A stretch of 25,466 nucleotides of DNA from assembly GCA_030696435.1 (NCBI GenBank), contig JAUYSF010000097.1, positions 1 to 25,466 on the forward strand. The letters are read 5' to 3'. The notes beneath the pieces are model-generated. The model did no database searches. It was not told the origin of the DNA and worked only from the letters and a program-made list of their open reading frames with translations. Both the position numbers and the translations under genes were made by a program. Origin of the DNA: Desulfoprunum sp. Its GTDB lineage: Bacteria > Desulfobacterota > Desulfobulbia > Desulfobulbales > Desulfocapsaceae. Shown here piece by piece: positions 1 through 7,804 of the stretch; the first letter of the stretch is position 1; every line of letters begins with the position of its first letter.

Positions 1-287
1 TCCTTGCCCACCCCCTACAGCTCGATTCGACCCTTTTGAAGCTGCCTGCCGTACTGGAACAGTTGGTCCCCCTCGGCCTCGATGGCCTTGAAGGCTATTA
101 TCCAACCCACTCTGCTAAAATCCGCCGAAAAATCTTGGAAATAGCCAATAAATTCGGTCTTATCCTCACGGGTGGCAGTGATTTCCATGGCGATATCAAA
201 CCCGGTACCAGCCTTGCCGGCGGCAAGAATGTCTATGTCCCCGGTGAAGTCCTGGATGTGATGAAGGGGCGGCTCGGCAGTAGGTAG
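1..287 (+). CDS. PHP-domain metal-dependent phosphoesterase, C-terminal part (cut by window edge)
   Basis: The reading frame is open from the left edge (first full codon at base 3) to a TAG ending at 287, so only about 94 C-terminal residues are visible. The peptide begins LAHPLQLDS, then has GLDGLEGYYPTHS and ends with GSDFHGD. AHP, the YYP.HS segment and SDFHG are the late metal-ligand motifs of the PHP superfamily, of the type seen in the TrpH/YciV (RNase AM-like) phosphoesterases. Members hydrolyse phosphoester bonds, either nucleoside 3',5'-bisphosphate or RNA 5' ends, in the cytoplasm with bound metal ions. The substrate cannot be told from this fragment. The gene is followed by a hairpin with a T-run at 377-427. 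The family call is firm; the exact member is inference. Confidence 0.85.
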   Translation, partial: LAHPLQLDSTLLKLPAVLEQLVPLGLDGLEGYYPTHSAKIRRKILEIANKFGLILTGGSDFHGDIKPGTSLAGGKNVYVPGEVLDVMKGRLGSR

Positions 288-342
288 GACGGACATTTTT
301 TGACGTGCTCTGGTTCTCAATTTCATAAATGGAATGATTTAA

Positions 343-362
343 GGGGCGCAAAGCGTGTCCCC
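343..362. repeat. Small GC-rich inverted repeat in the PHP-sigma54 regulator intergenic region
   Basis: GGGGCGC, then AAA, then GCGTGTCCCC can fold as GGGG/CCCC around an inner CGC/GCG stem. It resembles REP-like palindromes found near REP-associated transposases, but no second exact copy is seen in this window. It could also be part of the terminator region after the PHP gene. Confidence 0.35.
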
Positions 363-376
363 AGCATAGTATTTAA

Positions 377-427
377 GGAACGTCGGGCAGAAGACCGCTT
401 TGCGGTTGAAGGCCGTTCCACTTTTTT
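377..427 (+). terminator. Rho-independent terminator or leader attenuator between the PHP gene and the sigma-54 regulator
   Basis: An outer stem GGAACG (377-382) pairs with CGTTCC (414-419). An inner hairpin GACCGC-TTT-GCGGTT sits inside it. Six T follow at 422-427. This is the layout of an intrinsic terminator for the PHP gene. It ends only 18 bases before the next start codon (446), so it could also act as an attenuator in the leader of that gene. Confidence 0.7.
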
Positions 428-445
428 CTGTTACAGAGGCACAAT

Positions 446-1840
446 ATGACAATGTATTCGATACTCGTTGTTGATGATGAACCCAATTACCTCATCGTTC
501 TCTCGGAACTGCTGCGTGACGAGGGCTTTGAGGTCTTTACCGCGGCAAATGGCAAGGAAGGTCTGCAGGTGGTCAAGGATGTGGACCTTGATATCGTCAT
601 AACCGACATGCAGATGCCGGGGATGAATGGCATGCAGTTGCTCCAGCACATCAAGGAGATCAACAAGGAGCTTCCAGTGCTGATGATCACCGCCTATGCC
701 GAGGTGGAAAAGGCGGTGGCCGCCATGCAGGCCGGGGCCTTCAGCTATCTGGCCAAGCCCTTCTCCAATGACGAGCTGATCGTTTCGATCCACAAGGCCG
801 CCCAGCATTATTCTCTCGTGCGCGAGAATACCCGGCTGAGGAGCGAGATCCGCGGCAAATCCGGGTTCAGCGGCATGGTCGGCAAGAATCCGCGGATGCT
901 GCAGGTCTACGAACTCATCGAAAAGGTGGCGCCGACCCCGGCCTCCGTGCTCATTTCCGGTGAAAGCGGTACCGGCAAGGAACTGGTGGCCAAGGCCATC
1001 CACATGAACAGCCCGCGTGAGGCCGAGGCCTTTATCACCGTCAACTGCGCGGCCCTGGCTGAAAATCTTCTTGAGAGCGAACTCTTTGGCCATGAAAATG
1101 GGGCCTTCACCGGGGCGGTGGCCATGCGCAAGGGGCGCTTTGAACTGGCCGACGGCGGCACGATTTTTCTCGACGAGGTCGGTGAGATCCCTCTGGCGCT
1201 CCAGTCGAAACTCCTGCGAGTCCTGCAGGAAAAGAGCTTTGAGCGGGTGGGCGGGGCCAAAACCCTGACGGTGAATGTCCGTATTATCAGTGCCTCGAAC
1301 CGGGATCTGCGCGAGGAAGTGGCACAGGGCCGTTTCCGTGAAGACCTCTTCTACCGCCTCAATGTCATCCATGTAACCCTACCGGCCCTGCGCGAGAGGA
1401 GCGATGATATGCCCCTGCTGGTGAATTATTTCATCGAGAAATTTGCCCGGCAGTTACAGAAAGAAAACCTGACGATCACCAAAGATGCCCTGCGGCTCCT
1501 GATGACCTTGCCTTGGGAGGGTAACATCCGGGAACTGGAGAATACCATTGAACGGGCGGCGATACTCTGCAACGGCGACTGTATCGAGGCCGAAGATGTC
1601 CAGCCCGAATCGGTGCACATAGACAATCATGCGGCCTGGAGCCAGAACCTGGATTTGCATCAGATCATTCCCGATTCGGCCAGCTTGAACGATGTGTTGT
1701 ATGCCGTGGAGGAGAAGATGCTGGTCCAGGCTCTGGACGAGGCAAACTTCATCCAGGCCAGGGCTGCGGAAAAATTGGGGATCACCAAAAGCCTGCTGCA
1801 GTATAAAATGAAGAAATATCAGATCAAGAAAAAGAAGTAA
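446..1840 (+). CDS. Sigma-54-dependent NtrC-family response regulator
   Basis: This 464-residue protein has the three-part NtrC/ZraR layout. The receiver (about 5-120) has acidic D10-D11, phospho-acceptor D54, T82 and K104. The AAA+ domain (about 143-370) has Walker A GESGTGKE (172-179), the sigma-54-contacting GAFTGA loop (219-224), Walker B IFLDE (240-244) and the FREDLFYRL arginine-finger segment near 297. A Fis-type helix-turn-helix occupies the last 40 residues (AAEKLGITKSLLQYKMKKY). It should activate RNA polymerase-sigma54 at -24/-12 promoters once phosphorylated. The ATG at 446 follows AGAGG (435-439) at good spacing. The hybrid kinase gene starts 93 bases downstream on the same strand and is the likely partner. 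Target genes are not evident here. All catalytic motifs are intact. Confidence 0.95.
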   Translation: MTMYSILVVDDEPNYLIVLSELLRDEGFEVFTAANGKEGLQVVKDVDLDIVITDMQMPGMNGMQLLQHIKEINKELPVLMITAYAEVEKAVAAMQAGAFSYLAKPFSNDELIVSIHKAAQHYSLVRENTRLRSEIRGKSGFSGMVGKNPRMLQVYELIEKVAPTPASVLISGESGTGKELVAKAIHMNSPREAEAFITVNCAALAENLLESELFGHENGAFTGAVAMRKGRFELADGGTIFLDEVGEIPLALQSKLLRVLQEKSFERVGGAKTLTVNVRIISASNRDLREEVAQGRFREDLFYRLNVIHVTLPALRERSDDMPLLVNYFIEKFARQLQKENLTITKDALRLLMTLPWEGNIRELENTIERAAILCNGDCIEAEDVQPESVHIDNHAAWSQNLDLHQIIPDSASLNDVLYAVEEKMLVQALDEANFIQARAAEKLGITKSLLQYKMKKYQIKKKK

Positions 1841-1933
1841 GGATCTTCAGTTGGGAATGGTCCGTTTCGTCCGCAAACGCCGGCCCATACAGCGCTGCGA
1901 ATGACATTTCCGAGGCATACGGGAGAGCTGCCG

Positions 1934-4774
1934 ATGATGCAAAAGCCCAGTTATGAAGAGTTGGAAAAACAGCTGGCAGAACAGCAAAAGGCCTTGCAGC
2001 AGCAGGCCCGTTTCGAGAGGATCAACCGTGCCCTGTACAAGGTTTCCAATACTGTCAGCAGGACATCGGCCCTTGATGAGCTGTTTGCCTCGATCCGCTC
2101 GGCCTTGAGTGCCATCATCGATACGACCAACTTCTTCATTGCCCTCTATGACCCGGTTCGGGACTGCATAACCTTCCCCTTTTGTATCGATACCGTGGAT
2201 TCTTCCTATCCGACGGCCCTTGATGTTTCCTTGAGCGAATCGCTGACTGCCGAGATTATCCGAACAGGACGACCGCTGCTGATTACCGCAGAAGAAGAAA
2301 TTCGCCGGCGCTCTGTCAGCAACCGTATTATTCCACCCTGCACGATAGCAAAAATCTGGCTTGGCGTGCCGTTGCAGACCGCCGGCAAACTCATCGGCGT
2401 CATGGCGGTGCAGAGCTACACCGACCCTGAGCTCTATGATCAGACCGATGTAGAAATGATGGCCTCGGTGGCCGAGCAGGTCGCGGTGGCTATTCAGCGC
2501 AAACGCTGGGAACAGGATCTGTCCGAGAGCGCCGCCCATCTCCAGAGTGTCTTTCGCAGTGCTCCGATCGGCATCGGCGTAAACATCAACCGGGTCTTAC
2601 AACAGGTCAACCAGCGATTGTGCGAGATGACCGGTTATAGCAGGGAAGAACTCATCGGTCAGGATGCCCGCCTGCTCTATCTTGATCAACAGAGTTATGA
2701 GTATGTGGGCCGTGAAAAATACCGGCAGATCCGCGAGCGCCATACCGGTACGGTGGAAACAATATGGCGGCGCAAGGACGGGACTGTCATCGACGTCCTT
2801 CTCGGTTCCACCGCGCTGGATAGTGCAGATCTGAGCAAAGGAGTCACCTTCACGGCTCTCGACATCACCCGACGCATAGAGATGGAGAACGAACTCCGTG
2901 AGAGTGAAAGGAAATTTGCCCTGGCCTTCGATGCCAGCCCGGATTCGGTCAATATAAATCGCCTGGAGGACGGACTCTATGTGGAGATCAACAAAGGATT
3001 CGAGCGGCTGACAGGTTTTACCAGGGACGATGTCATGGGCAAGACGTCTCTTGATATTGATATATGGCATGATCCCGCAGATCGGCTACGACTGGTCCAG
3101 AGCCTCAAGGAAAAAGGCTACTGTGAAAACCTCGAAACCCGATTCCGCAGAAAAGACGGGAGTGTTGCCACGGCCTTGATGTCTGCCCGGGTCATATCGC
3201 TGCATGGGGTGCCGCACATCATCTCCATTACCCGAGACATCAGTGAGCGCAAACAGGCGGAGGCCGAGCGTGAACGTTTGATGGTAGCCATCGAACAGAC
3301 CAAGGATATCGTAGTCATCACTGATCCCGAAGGCACTATTCAATATGCCAATCCAGCCTTCCAGAAAATCACCGGTTATAGCCGTGCAGAGAGTCTCGGC
3401 CAAAATATGCGCATTCTGAAAAGTGGCAAGCAGGACTCGGCCTTCTATCAGGATCTGTGGCAGACCATATCGAGCGGCATGGCCTGGAATGGCCATATTG
3501 TCAACCGGCGCCAGAACGGCACTCTGTACACCGAAGATGCAACGATCTCGCCGGTCTGTGACTCTGCCGGCAAGATTACCAACTATGTAGCGGTCAAGCG
3601 CGACATCACCGAAGAAATACGGCTGGCAAGCCAGTTGCAGCAGGCCCAGAAGATGGAATCGGTAGGTCGGCTGACGGGAGGCGTTGCCCATGATTTCAAT
3701 AATATACTGGGAGTGATTATCGGTTATACGGATATGGCCCTGGAGCATGTCGATCCGAAGGAGCCCCTCTATGATGATCTGCAGAAGATCCTGGAGGCCG
3801 CCAACCGCTCGGCCGATATCGTCCGGCAGCTCCTGGCCTTTGCCCGCAAGCAGACCGCCAGCCCCAGGCTTCTCAATCTGAATGATACCGTAGAGGGCAT
3901 ACTGAAGATGATGCACCACCTCATCGGTGAGGATATCGATCTTGTCTGGCTTCCCGAAAAAGACCTGTGGTTGATAAAAATGGATCCGGCTCAGATCGAC
4001 CAGATCCTTGCCAATCTCTGTGTCAATGCCCGCGATGCTATTACTGATGTTGGCAGGATCATCATCGAGACAGGCATGGAAGTCCTTGATGAAGAATACT
4101 GCGCCGAGCATGTGGGCTTTGTGCCGGGAGAATACGTGGTTCTTGCGGTGCGTGATGATGGCAACGGGATGGACAAGGAGACCCTCGAACATATATTCGA
4201 ACCGTTTTTTACCACCAAGGAGGTCGGGCAGGGGACGGGGCTCGGTCTGGCCACGGTGTATGGCATTGTCAAACAGAACAACGGCTTTATCAATGCCACC
4301 AGTGAACTCGGCAAGGGCTCGAAATTCACAATCTATCTGCCGCGCTGCAGGGAAGAAAATGATCAAAAAAGCTCCACGCATCCAGTCGGCAGACGACAAA
4401 GCAGAGGCGAGACGGTCCTGTTGGTGGAGGATGAACCGACGATTCTGAAATTGGGCCAAAAGATGCTCGAACGGATGGGCTACCGGGTGCTGGCAGCGGT
4501 TTCTCCGAGTGAGGCCTTCCGGCTTGCTGAGGAATATGATGGCGAGCTTGATCTGCTCATTACCGACGTCATCATGCCTGAAATGAACGGCTGGGATCTG
4601 GCGGAGCGGTTGTTTTCCCTGTATCCCGATCTGAAAAGCCTGTTCATGTCGGGATATCCGGCCGAGATCATCGCCCAGCACAATGTCTTGGCGGAGGGGA
4701 TATTCTTTATTCAGAAACCCTTTTCCGCCAGGGATTTAGCCATCAAGGTCAGAGAGGTGCTCGAGAATTCCTGA
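1934..4774 (+). CDS. Soluble GAF/PAS hybrid sensor histidine kinase with C-terminal receiver
   Basis: I chose the ATG at 1934 because GGGAGAG (1921-1927) precedes it; an in-frame ATG at 1901 would add 11 residues. This gives 946 residues. In order: a short Gln/Glu-rich coiled coil (about 5-30), a GAF domain (about 34-189), three PAS/PAC units (about 199-314, 324-439, 447-559; ends such as VAVKRDITE), HisKA with HDFNN and H586, a HATPase with N698, DDGNGMD (741-747), FEPFFTTK (755-762) and GQGTGLGL (765-772), and a receiver (about 825-941) with EDE, D878 and K928. No membrane segment is seen, so it is probably cytoplasmic. It autophosphorylates and can pass phosphate to its own receiver or, by inference, to the adjacent sigma-54 regulator. 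The ligands of the GAF and PAS domains are unknown; no cofactor-specific motif stands out. Confidence 0.93.
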   Translation: MMQKPSYEELEKQLAEQQKALQQQARFERINRALYKVSNTVSRTSALDELFASIRSALSAIIDTTNFFIALYDPVRDCITFPFCIDTVDSSYPTALDVSLSESLTAEIIRTGRPLLITAEEEIRRRSVSNRIIPPCTIAKIWLGVPLQTAGKLIGVMAVQSYTDPELYDQTDVEMMASVAEQVAVAIQRKRWEQDLSESAAHLQSVFRSAPIGIGVNINRVLQQVNQRLCEMTGYSREELIGQDARLLYLDQQSYEYVGREKYRQIRERHTGTVETIWRRKDGTVIDVLLGSTALDSADLSKGVTFTALDITRRIEMENELRESERKFALAFDASPDSVNINRLEDGLYVEINKGFERLTGFTRDDVMGKTSLDIDIWHDPADRLRLVQSLKEKGYCENLETRFRRKDGSVATALMSARVISLHGVPHIISITRDISERKQAEAERERLMVAIEQTKDIVVITDPEGTIQYANPAFQKITGYSRAESLGQNMRILKSGKQDSAFYQDLWQTISSGMAWNGHIVNRRQNGTLYTEDATISPVCDSAGKITNYVAVKRDITEEIRLASQLQQAQKMESVGRLTGGVAHDFNNILGVIIGYTDMALEHVDPKEPLYDDLQKILEAANRSADIVRQLLAFARKQTASPRLLNLNDTVEGILKMMHHLIGEDIDLVWLPEKDLWLIKMDPAQIDQILANLCVNARDAITDVGRIIIETGMEVLDEEYCAEHVGFVPGEYVVLAVRDDGNGMDKETLEHIFEPFFTTKEVGQGTGLGLATVYGIVKQNNGFINATSELGKGSKFTIYLPRCREENDQKSSTHPVGRRQSRGETVLLVEDEPTILKLGQKMLERMGYRVLAAVSPSEAFRLAEEYDGELDLLITDVIMPEMNGWDLAERLFSLYPDLKSLFMSGYPAEIIAQHNVLAEGIFFIQKPFSARDLAIKVREVLENS

Positions 4775-4825
4775 TTCGCGGGGAGTTTGTTGGGAAAAAG
4801 AAGTGCTGGAGAAAATGGAGAACTG

Positions 4826-5605
4826 ATGGATATTGCACCATACGACCTTGATGATCTGCGCTATGCCAGATCATTGCTGGAAAACCCCGGACTGGCCATT
4901 AAGATCACCAATTTTCTCGGGGCACCTCTGGAAAAGGGCTTTGCCTTGCTGCCACGGGGTTGGTCGGACATTGTCGCCGTAAGCACTCGCAAGGCCCTGG
5001 TGGCGGCCCTGCATTCTGCGATCCTGACTATGAACGGAACTCGTGAGACGGGCGCGGCAAATGCCTTTCATAAACTCATGGTAGCCGGTACCGGGGCCGC
5101 CGGTGGTTTTTGGGGGCTGCCGGCCCTGGCGGTGGAACTGCCTATTTCAACGACCCTTATGATGCGTTCGATTGCCGATATTGCCAGAAGCGAAGGGCAG
5201 ATCATCACCGATCCGCAGGTAAAAATCGCCTGTGTCGAGGTCTTTGCCTTCGGAGGGCCGGGTAAAGGTGATGATGCGGCTGAGACCGGCTATTTTGCCG
5301 TGCGGGCTGCCTTGGCCACGACGGTCGCGGATGCGACCAAGCTTATCGCCACCAAAGGGTTGTCGGAAAAGGCTGGGCCTGCCTTAATCCGCTTGCTCTC
5401 CCAGATATCCTCGCGTTTTGGTATCCAGGTCTCAGAAAAGATTGCCGCCCAGGCCATCCCCATTATCGGGGCGGTAGGTGGTGCCGTCATCAATACCCTG
5501 TTTATGGACCATTTCCAGAGTATGGCGAGAGGCCATTTCACCATCCTACGGCTTGAGAAAAAATACGGCTCAGAGTGTGTACGGCGGGAGTATGAACGGC
5601 TGTAA
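4826..5605 (+). CDS. EcsC family protein
   Basis: I placed the start at ATG 4826 because GGAGA lies 5-9 bases upstream; an upstream in-frame TTG at 4787 would add 13 residues. The 259-residue protein matches the EcsC family in pattern: an amphipathic N-terminus, a central Gly/Ala-rich stretch (AGTGAAGGFWGLPALAVELP), the segment TTLMMRSIADIARSEG, an EVFAFGG turn, and a second Gly/Ala-rich hydrophobic helix (IPIIGAVGGAVIN) ahead of the conserved C-terminal helix. The family is named after Bacillus EcsC, encoded beside the EcsAB ABC transporter, but its biochemical role is not established. It lies 51 bases after the hybrid kinase, so it may be the last gene of that operon. Its final 85 bp recur, diverged, at 7835-7919. 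Confidence 0.85.
   Translation: MDIAPYDLDDLRYARSLLENPGLAIKITNFLGAPLEKGFALLPRGWSDIVAVSTRKALVAALHSAILTMNGTRETGAANAFHKLMVAGTGAAGGFWGLPALAVELPISTTLMMRSIADIARSEGQIITDPQVKIACVEVFAFGGPGKGDDAAETGYFAVRAALATTVADATKLIATKGLSEKAGPALIRLLSQISSRFGIQVSEKIAAQAIPIIGAVGGAVINTLFMDHFQSMARGHFTILRLEKKYGSECVRREYERL
5516..5600 (+). repeat. Direct repeat copy 1: 3' end of the EcsC-family gene
   Basis: These 85 bases align without gaps to 7835-7919 with 5 mismatches (80/85). Four of the five changes are silent in the EcsC frame and one changes Thr to Ile. The repeat flanks the RTX remnant and both Sel1 genes. Confidence 0.95.
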
Positions 5606-5630
5606 TAGACATCAAAAACGGCCCACAAAG

Positions 5631-5669
5631 AAAAGGCGTCACTTCGGATTAACCGGAGTGACGCCTTTT
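5631..5669. terminator. Strong bidirectional rho-independent terminator after the EcsC-family gene
   Basis: A 17-base arm (5631-5647) and a 17-base arm (5653-5669) pair fully apart from one G-T wobble around the loop ATTAA. The arms start with AAAA and end with TTTT, so it can terminate both the rightward ecsC transcript and leftward transcripts coming from the Sel1 genes. Confidence 0.92.
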
Positions 5670-5696
5670 CCGTGCGGTTTCTCCTTGTTTTGCCGA

Positions 5697-5849
5697 TCAG
5701 GCCGCGATCAGAAAATCATTGGCCGTTATTGCAGGCTTTGTTGTTAACGTAGCAAACTCAATCGCGACGCCCTGGCCATTGCCATCAATGTCGTACAGCA
5801 GTGCGCCCGAGGTGGTGTTGTAGAGGATGTAGTCGTTCGCCTTATTATT
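5697..5849 (-). pseudogene. Orphan C-terminus of an RTX-type calcium-binding protein
   Basis: Reading the minus strand, the frame opens just after an in-frame TGA (5850-5852) and ends at TGA 5697-5699. It encodes ANDYILYNTTSG, then ALLYDIDGNGQG, then AIEFATLT and AITANDFLIAA. The pattern D-x-hydrophobic-hydrophobic-YN.TSG..LYD.DGNG..A..FA.L and a DF.IA end is typical of the last segment of large RTX/serralysin-like exported proteins. There is no start codon, and nothing upstream belongs to such a gene; the Sel1 gene ends 8 bases before the frame opens. I read it as a remnant left by deletion or replacement of the rest of the gene. It could be read through from the Sel1 gene but would need a start codon. 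Confidence 0.75.
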
Positions 5850-5857
5850 TCATAGTT

Positions 5858-6562
5858 TCACAACTCCTTTTTGGTTTTTAATTGTTCTATCAATCTAATC
5901 AATTCAGCCGCATGTTTATCGCCATTTGCGTTTGCCTTGTTTGCCCAATTAAGCGCCTCATTTAAATTTTTTTCAACTCCCAATCCTTGCACATAGAGAA
6001 TCGCCAAATATCCTTGGGCAGGAGCAAAATTACGGTTTGCTGATTGATATATCCAATATGCTGCTTTTGAATGGTCAATAGCTATTCCCTCACCCTCGGC
6101 ATAGGCAATTCCAAGTGAGTACTGTGCTTTTTCGTGTCCGTTTTGTGCGGCCTTTTCATACCAATGATTGGCCATTCGGAGATTTTTTGAAACGCCTAAC
6201 CCTTTTGCGTACATCACCGCCAGATTATTTTGTGCTGGCGAAAAATCCTTGATTGCTGCTCGTAGGTACCAATAAACCGCCCGCTGATAATCTCTTTGCT
6301 CCGATAGCAACAATCCCAAATTGTATTGCGCCTCAGCATAATCATTTTCTGCTGCTTTTGAGTACCAAGTTGCAGCTTCCTCCTGATTTGATGTGTGCAG
6401 CCAAATTCCTTGGTCGTGCCACCTTCCTAGTTCGCTTTGTGCCTCAGGAAATCCTCGTCTCGCACTTACCTCAATAAATCCTATATATGCCACAGGTAAT
6501 ACCAGCACCATAGCGACAAAAACCCACAGGAACCAAACAACAATATTTTTTGTGTTGCTCAT
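5858..6562 (-). CDS. Membrane-anchored Sel1-repeat (TPR-like) protein
   Basis: The ATG at 6562 is preferred because GAGAGG precedes it and it gives a clean N-terminal membrane anchor; an in-frame start at 6649 would add 29 unlikely residues. The 234-residue product has a hydrophobic segment (about 8-29) with a short N-terminus ending in Lys, then about five Sel1-like repeats of about 36 residues with the usual A..LG.....G.....KA..WY.KAA pattern (for example AQYNLGLLLSEQ, AQNNLAVMYAKGLGV, AQYSLGIAYAEGEGI, AQGYLAILYVQGLGV). The repeats form alpha-alpha hairpins that bind proteins and would face the periplasm. It lies 134 bases downstream of another Sel1 gene on the same strand. Base composition is clearly more AT-rich than the flanking genes, which fits horizontal acquisition. 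Specific role unknown. Confidence 0.9.
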   Translation of the reverse strand: MSNTKNIVVWFLWVFVAMVLVLPVAYIGFIEVSARRGFPEAQSELGRWHDQGIWLHTSNQEEAATWYSKAAENDYAEAQYNLGLLLSEQRDYQRAVYWYLRAAIKDFSPAQNNLAVMYAKGLGVSKNLRMANHWYEKAAQNGHEKAQYSLGIAYAEGEGIAIDHSKAAYWIYQSANRNFAPAQGYLAILYVQGLGVEKNLNEALNWANKANANGDKHAAELIRLIEQLKTKKEL

Positions 6563-6657
6563 TGTGCTGCCTCTCGCCAACATTTTTGCTTGCCCGATAC
6601 CTTCCAGGTCTCTACGGTTCCATCTGGCATGGGTAGCTAACAAGGACAAGTGGACAG

Positions 6658-6692
6658 GATGTAAGGAAAAAGGGGGCAGATCTATTTTCCAT
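6658..6692. repeat. Possible REP-like sequence between the two Sel1 genes
   Basis: On the minus strand the spacer contains AAAATAGATCTGCCCCC followed by a T-rich run and then CTGTCC. Similar strings (AGATCTG.CCCC) recur in many genomes near REP-associated tyrosine transposases; that is from memory and not verified here. Only one copy is visible in this window. Confidence 0.25.
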
Positions 6693-6696
6693 CTAA

Positions 6697-7386
6697 CTAC
6701 TCTCCTTTTTGATTGCTGACATTTTCAGACTTCCCCCACCAATAATCCGCTTTTTTCTGGTCTTGTTGCAGTCCGAAAAGTCCTTTAGAATATGCCCCAC
6801 TCAACACGTTCATGGCCGAGAGGTTTCCCCCCTCGGCGGCTTTTTGCAGCCAATAAATACCTTGATCGTAATTCGCTTCTGTTCCAATCCCGTTGACGTA
6901 CATTTTTGAAACCTCAAATTGAGCAGGAACAACGCCGGTTTTTGCTGCCTTCAGCATCCAATAAAAGGCTTTTTCGAAATTTTTAAGGCCGCTCTTGAAT
7001 TCACCTAAGTAGGTGCTTGCCAACACAAGCTGAGCTAAACCATCATTTTTATTTGCCGCCTTTTGCAACCATTGAATGCCTGCCCCCACATCTTTTTTGA
7101 TTCCTTCGCCTTCTATAAGCCTCGCACCAATCCTTGTCTGAGCCATCGTTACATCTTGTTGGGCAGCTTTAAGATACCAATAACTGGCCTTCTCCTGATT
7201 AATTGCCGTCCCTTTTCCCGCATGATATATTGTCGCCAAATGATATTGCGCCGACCAATCTCCCTCCTTCGCCTTTTGCAATGCCTGAGCAATATCGACT
7301 GCTTCTGGCGTGGCAAGTTCTTCCGTGCAGGCAGAAACAAATTGAAACAGTACAAGTAAAATTATACTCCGAACAATTAGGGACAT
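6697..7386 (-). CDS. Sel1-repeat (TPR-like) lipoprotein
   Basis: From the ATG at 7386 the 229-residue protein starts with a lipoprotein signal peptide: MSLIVRSIILLVLFQFVSAC, with lipobox VSAC and C20 as the lipidated residue. At least five Sel1-type repeats follow (AQYHLATIYHAGKGT, AQTRIGARLIEGEGI, AQLVLASTYLGEF, AQFEVSKMYVNGIGT, AMNVLSGAYSKGLFG), with WYLKAA, WLQKAA and WMLKAA links. It is likely membrane-anchored and facing the periplasm, scaffolding a protein partner. The frame continues 57 residues upstream to an ATG at 7557 that has a better ribosome site (GAGGAG), so the start is uncertain. It probably shares a transcript with the Sel1 gene after it. Partner unknown. Confidence 0.88.
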   Translation of the reverse strand: MSLIVRSIILLVLFQFVSACTEELATPEAVDIAQALQKAKEGDWSAQYHLATIYHAGKGTAINQEKASYWYLKAAQQDVTMAQTRIGARLIEGEGIKKDVGAGIQWLQKAANKNDGLAQLVLASTYLGEFKSGLKNFEKAFYWMLKAAKTGVVPAQFEVSKMYVNGIGTEANYDQGIYWLQKAAEGGNLSAMNVLSGAYSKGLFGLQQDQKKADYWWGKSENVSNQKGE

Positions 7387-7567
7387 TCCCAAATTTTCAA
7401 ATTCCAAACAAAAAGAATGGTGTTGATTTAGTTGACTGACGGAATGAAGCTGTGCTGACTCTGAATGGCAAGAACAAATTGTGGCAGGATTTCGATAACC
7501 GGGCCGATAGATACTCTTGATAATAAGCCTATGTGTAGGGAATTTCATTGCATACAACTCCTCTGAG

Positions 7568-7683
7568 AAAATATATCTCTAATACCATAGAAAAAACAGA
7601 CCCATTTCGTTTCCATCCCCCGGAAGCAATGCTTCGTTACTCTAACAAATAGATAAGCCTTTTAAAAGATATCTATAATACCA
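7568..7683. repeat. Pair of 20-bp imperfect direct repeats upstream of the Sel1 genes
   Basis: 7568-7587 and 7664-7683 match at 18 of 20 positions (AAAATATATCTCTAATACCA and AAAAGATATCTATAATACCA) and are 96 bases apart. They bracket AT-rich DNA upstream of the leftward Sel1 genes and may be a duplicated regulatory site. A GAAGCAATGCTTC palindrome lies between them (7623-7635). No gene is seen in 7558-7834. Confidence 0.6.
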
Positions 7684-7713
7684 GATTCTTAGTCTCAAAT
7701 AAGGTTACAACCT

Positions 7714-7749
7714 CCGCCTTCAGGTGGTTGGACGAAGCCGCTCAGCGGC
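7714..7749. repeat. Two adjacent short hairpins, possible mobile-element end
   Basis: CCGCC-TTCA-GGTGG (7714-7727, one wobble pair) is followed by GCCGC-TCA-GCGGC (7737-7749). Paired subterminal hairpins with TTCA-type loops are typical of IS200/IS605-family ends. No transposase fragment was recognised, so this is only a suggestion. Confidence 0.35.
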
Positions 7750-7778
7750 GGAAAAAAGCAACTCAGGGTATAACTCTA

Positions 7779-7804
7779 GTAAGTGTCTAATTCTAGGCAC
7801 TTAC
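7779..7804. repeat. 26-bp inverted repeat next to the ecsC remnant
   Basis: GTAAGTGTCTA (7779-7789) and TAGGCACTTAC (7794-7804) are inverted copies with one wobble mismatch around ATTC. No T-run follows on either strand, so it is not a typical terminator. It lies 30 bases left of the duplicated ecsC end. Confidence 0.7.

Noticed and set aside
431..1372. Open frame of 313 codons on the minus strand, opposite the sigma-54 regulator
   Set aside because: It lies antisense to the AAA+ domain and its translation has no recognisable motif; the plus-strand gene explains the region.
3086..4681. Long open frame of 531 codons on the minus strand, opposite the hybrid kinase
   Set aside because: It is antisense to a clearly conserved kinase with all motifs intact, and its translation shows no domain. 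It is a codon-bias shadow.
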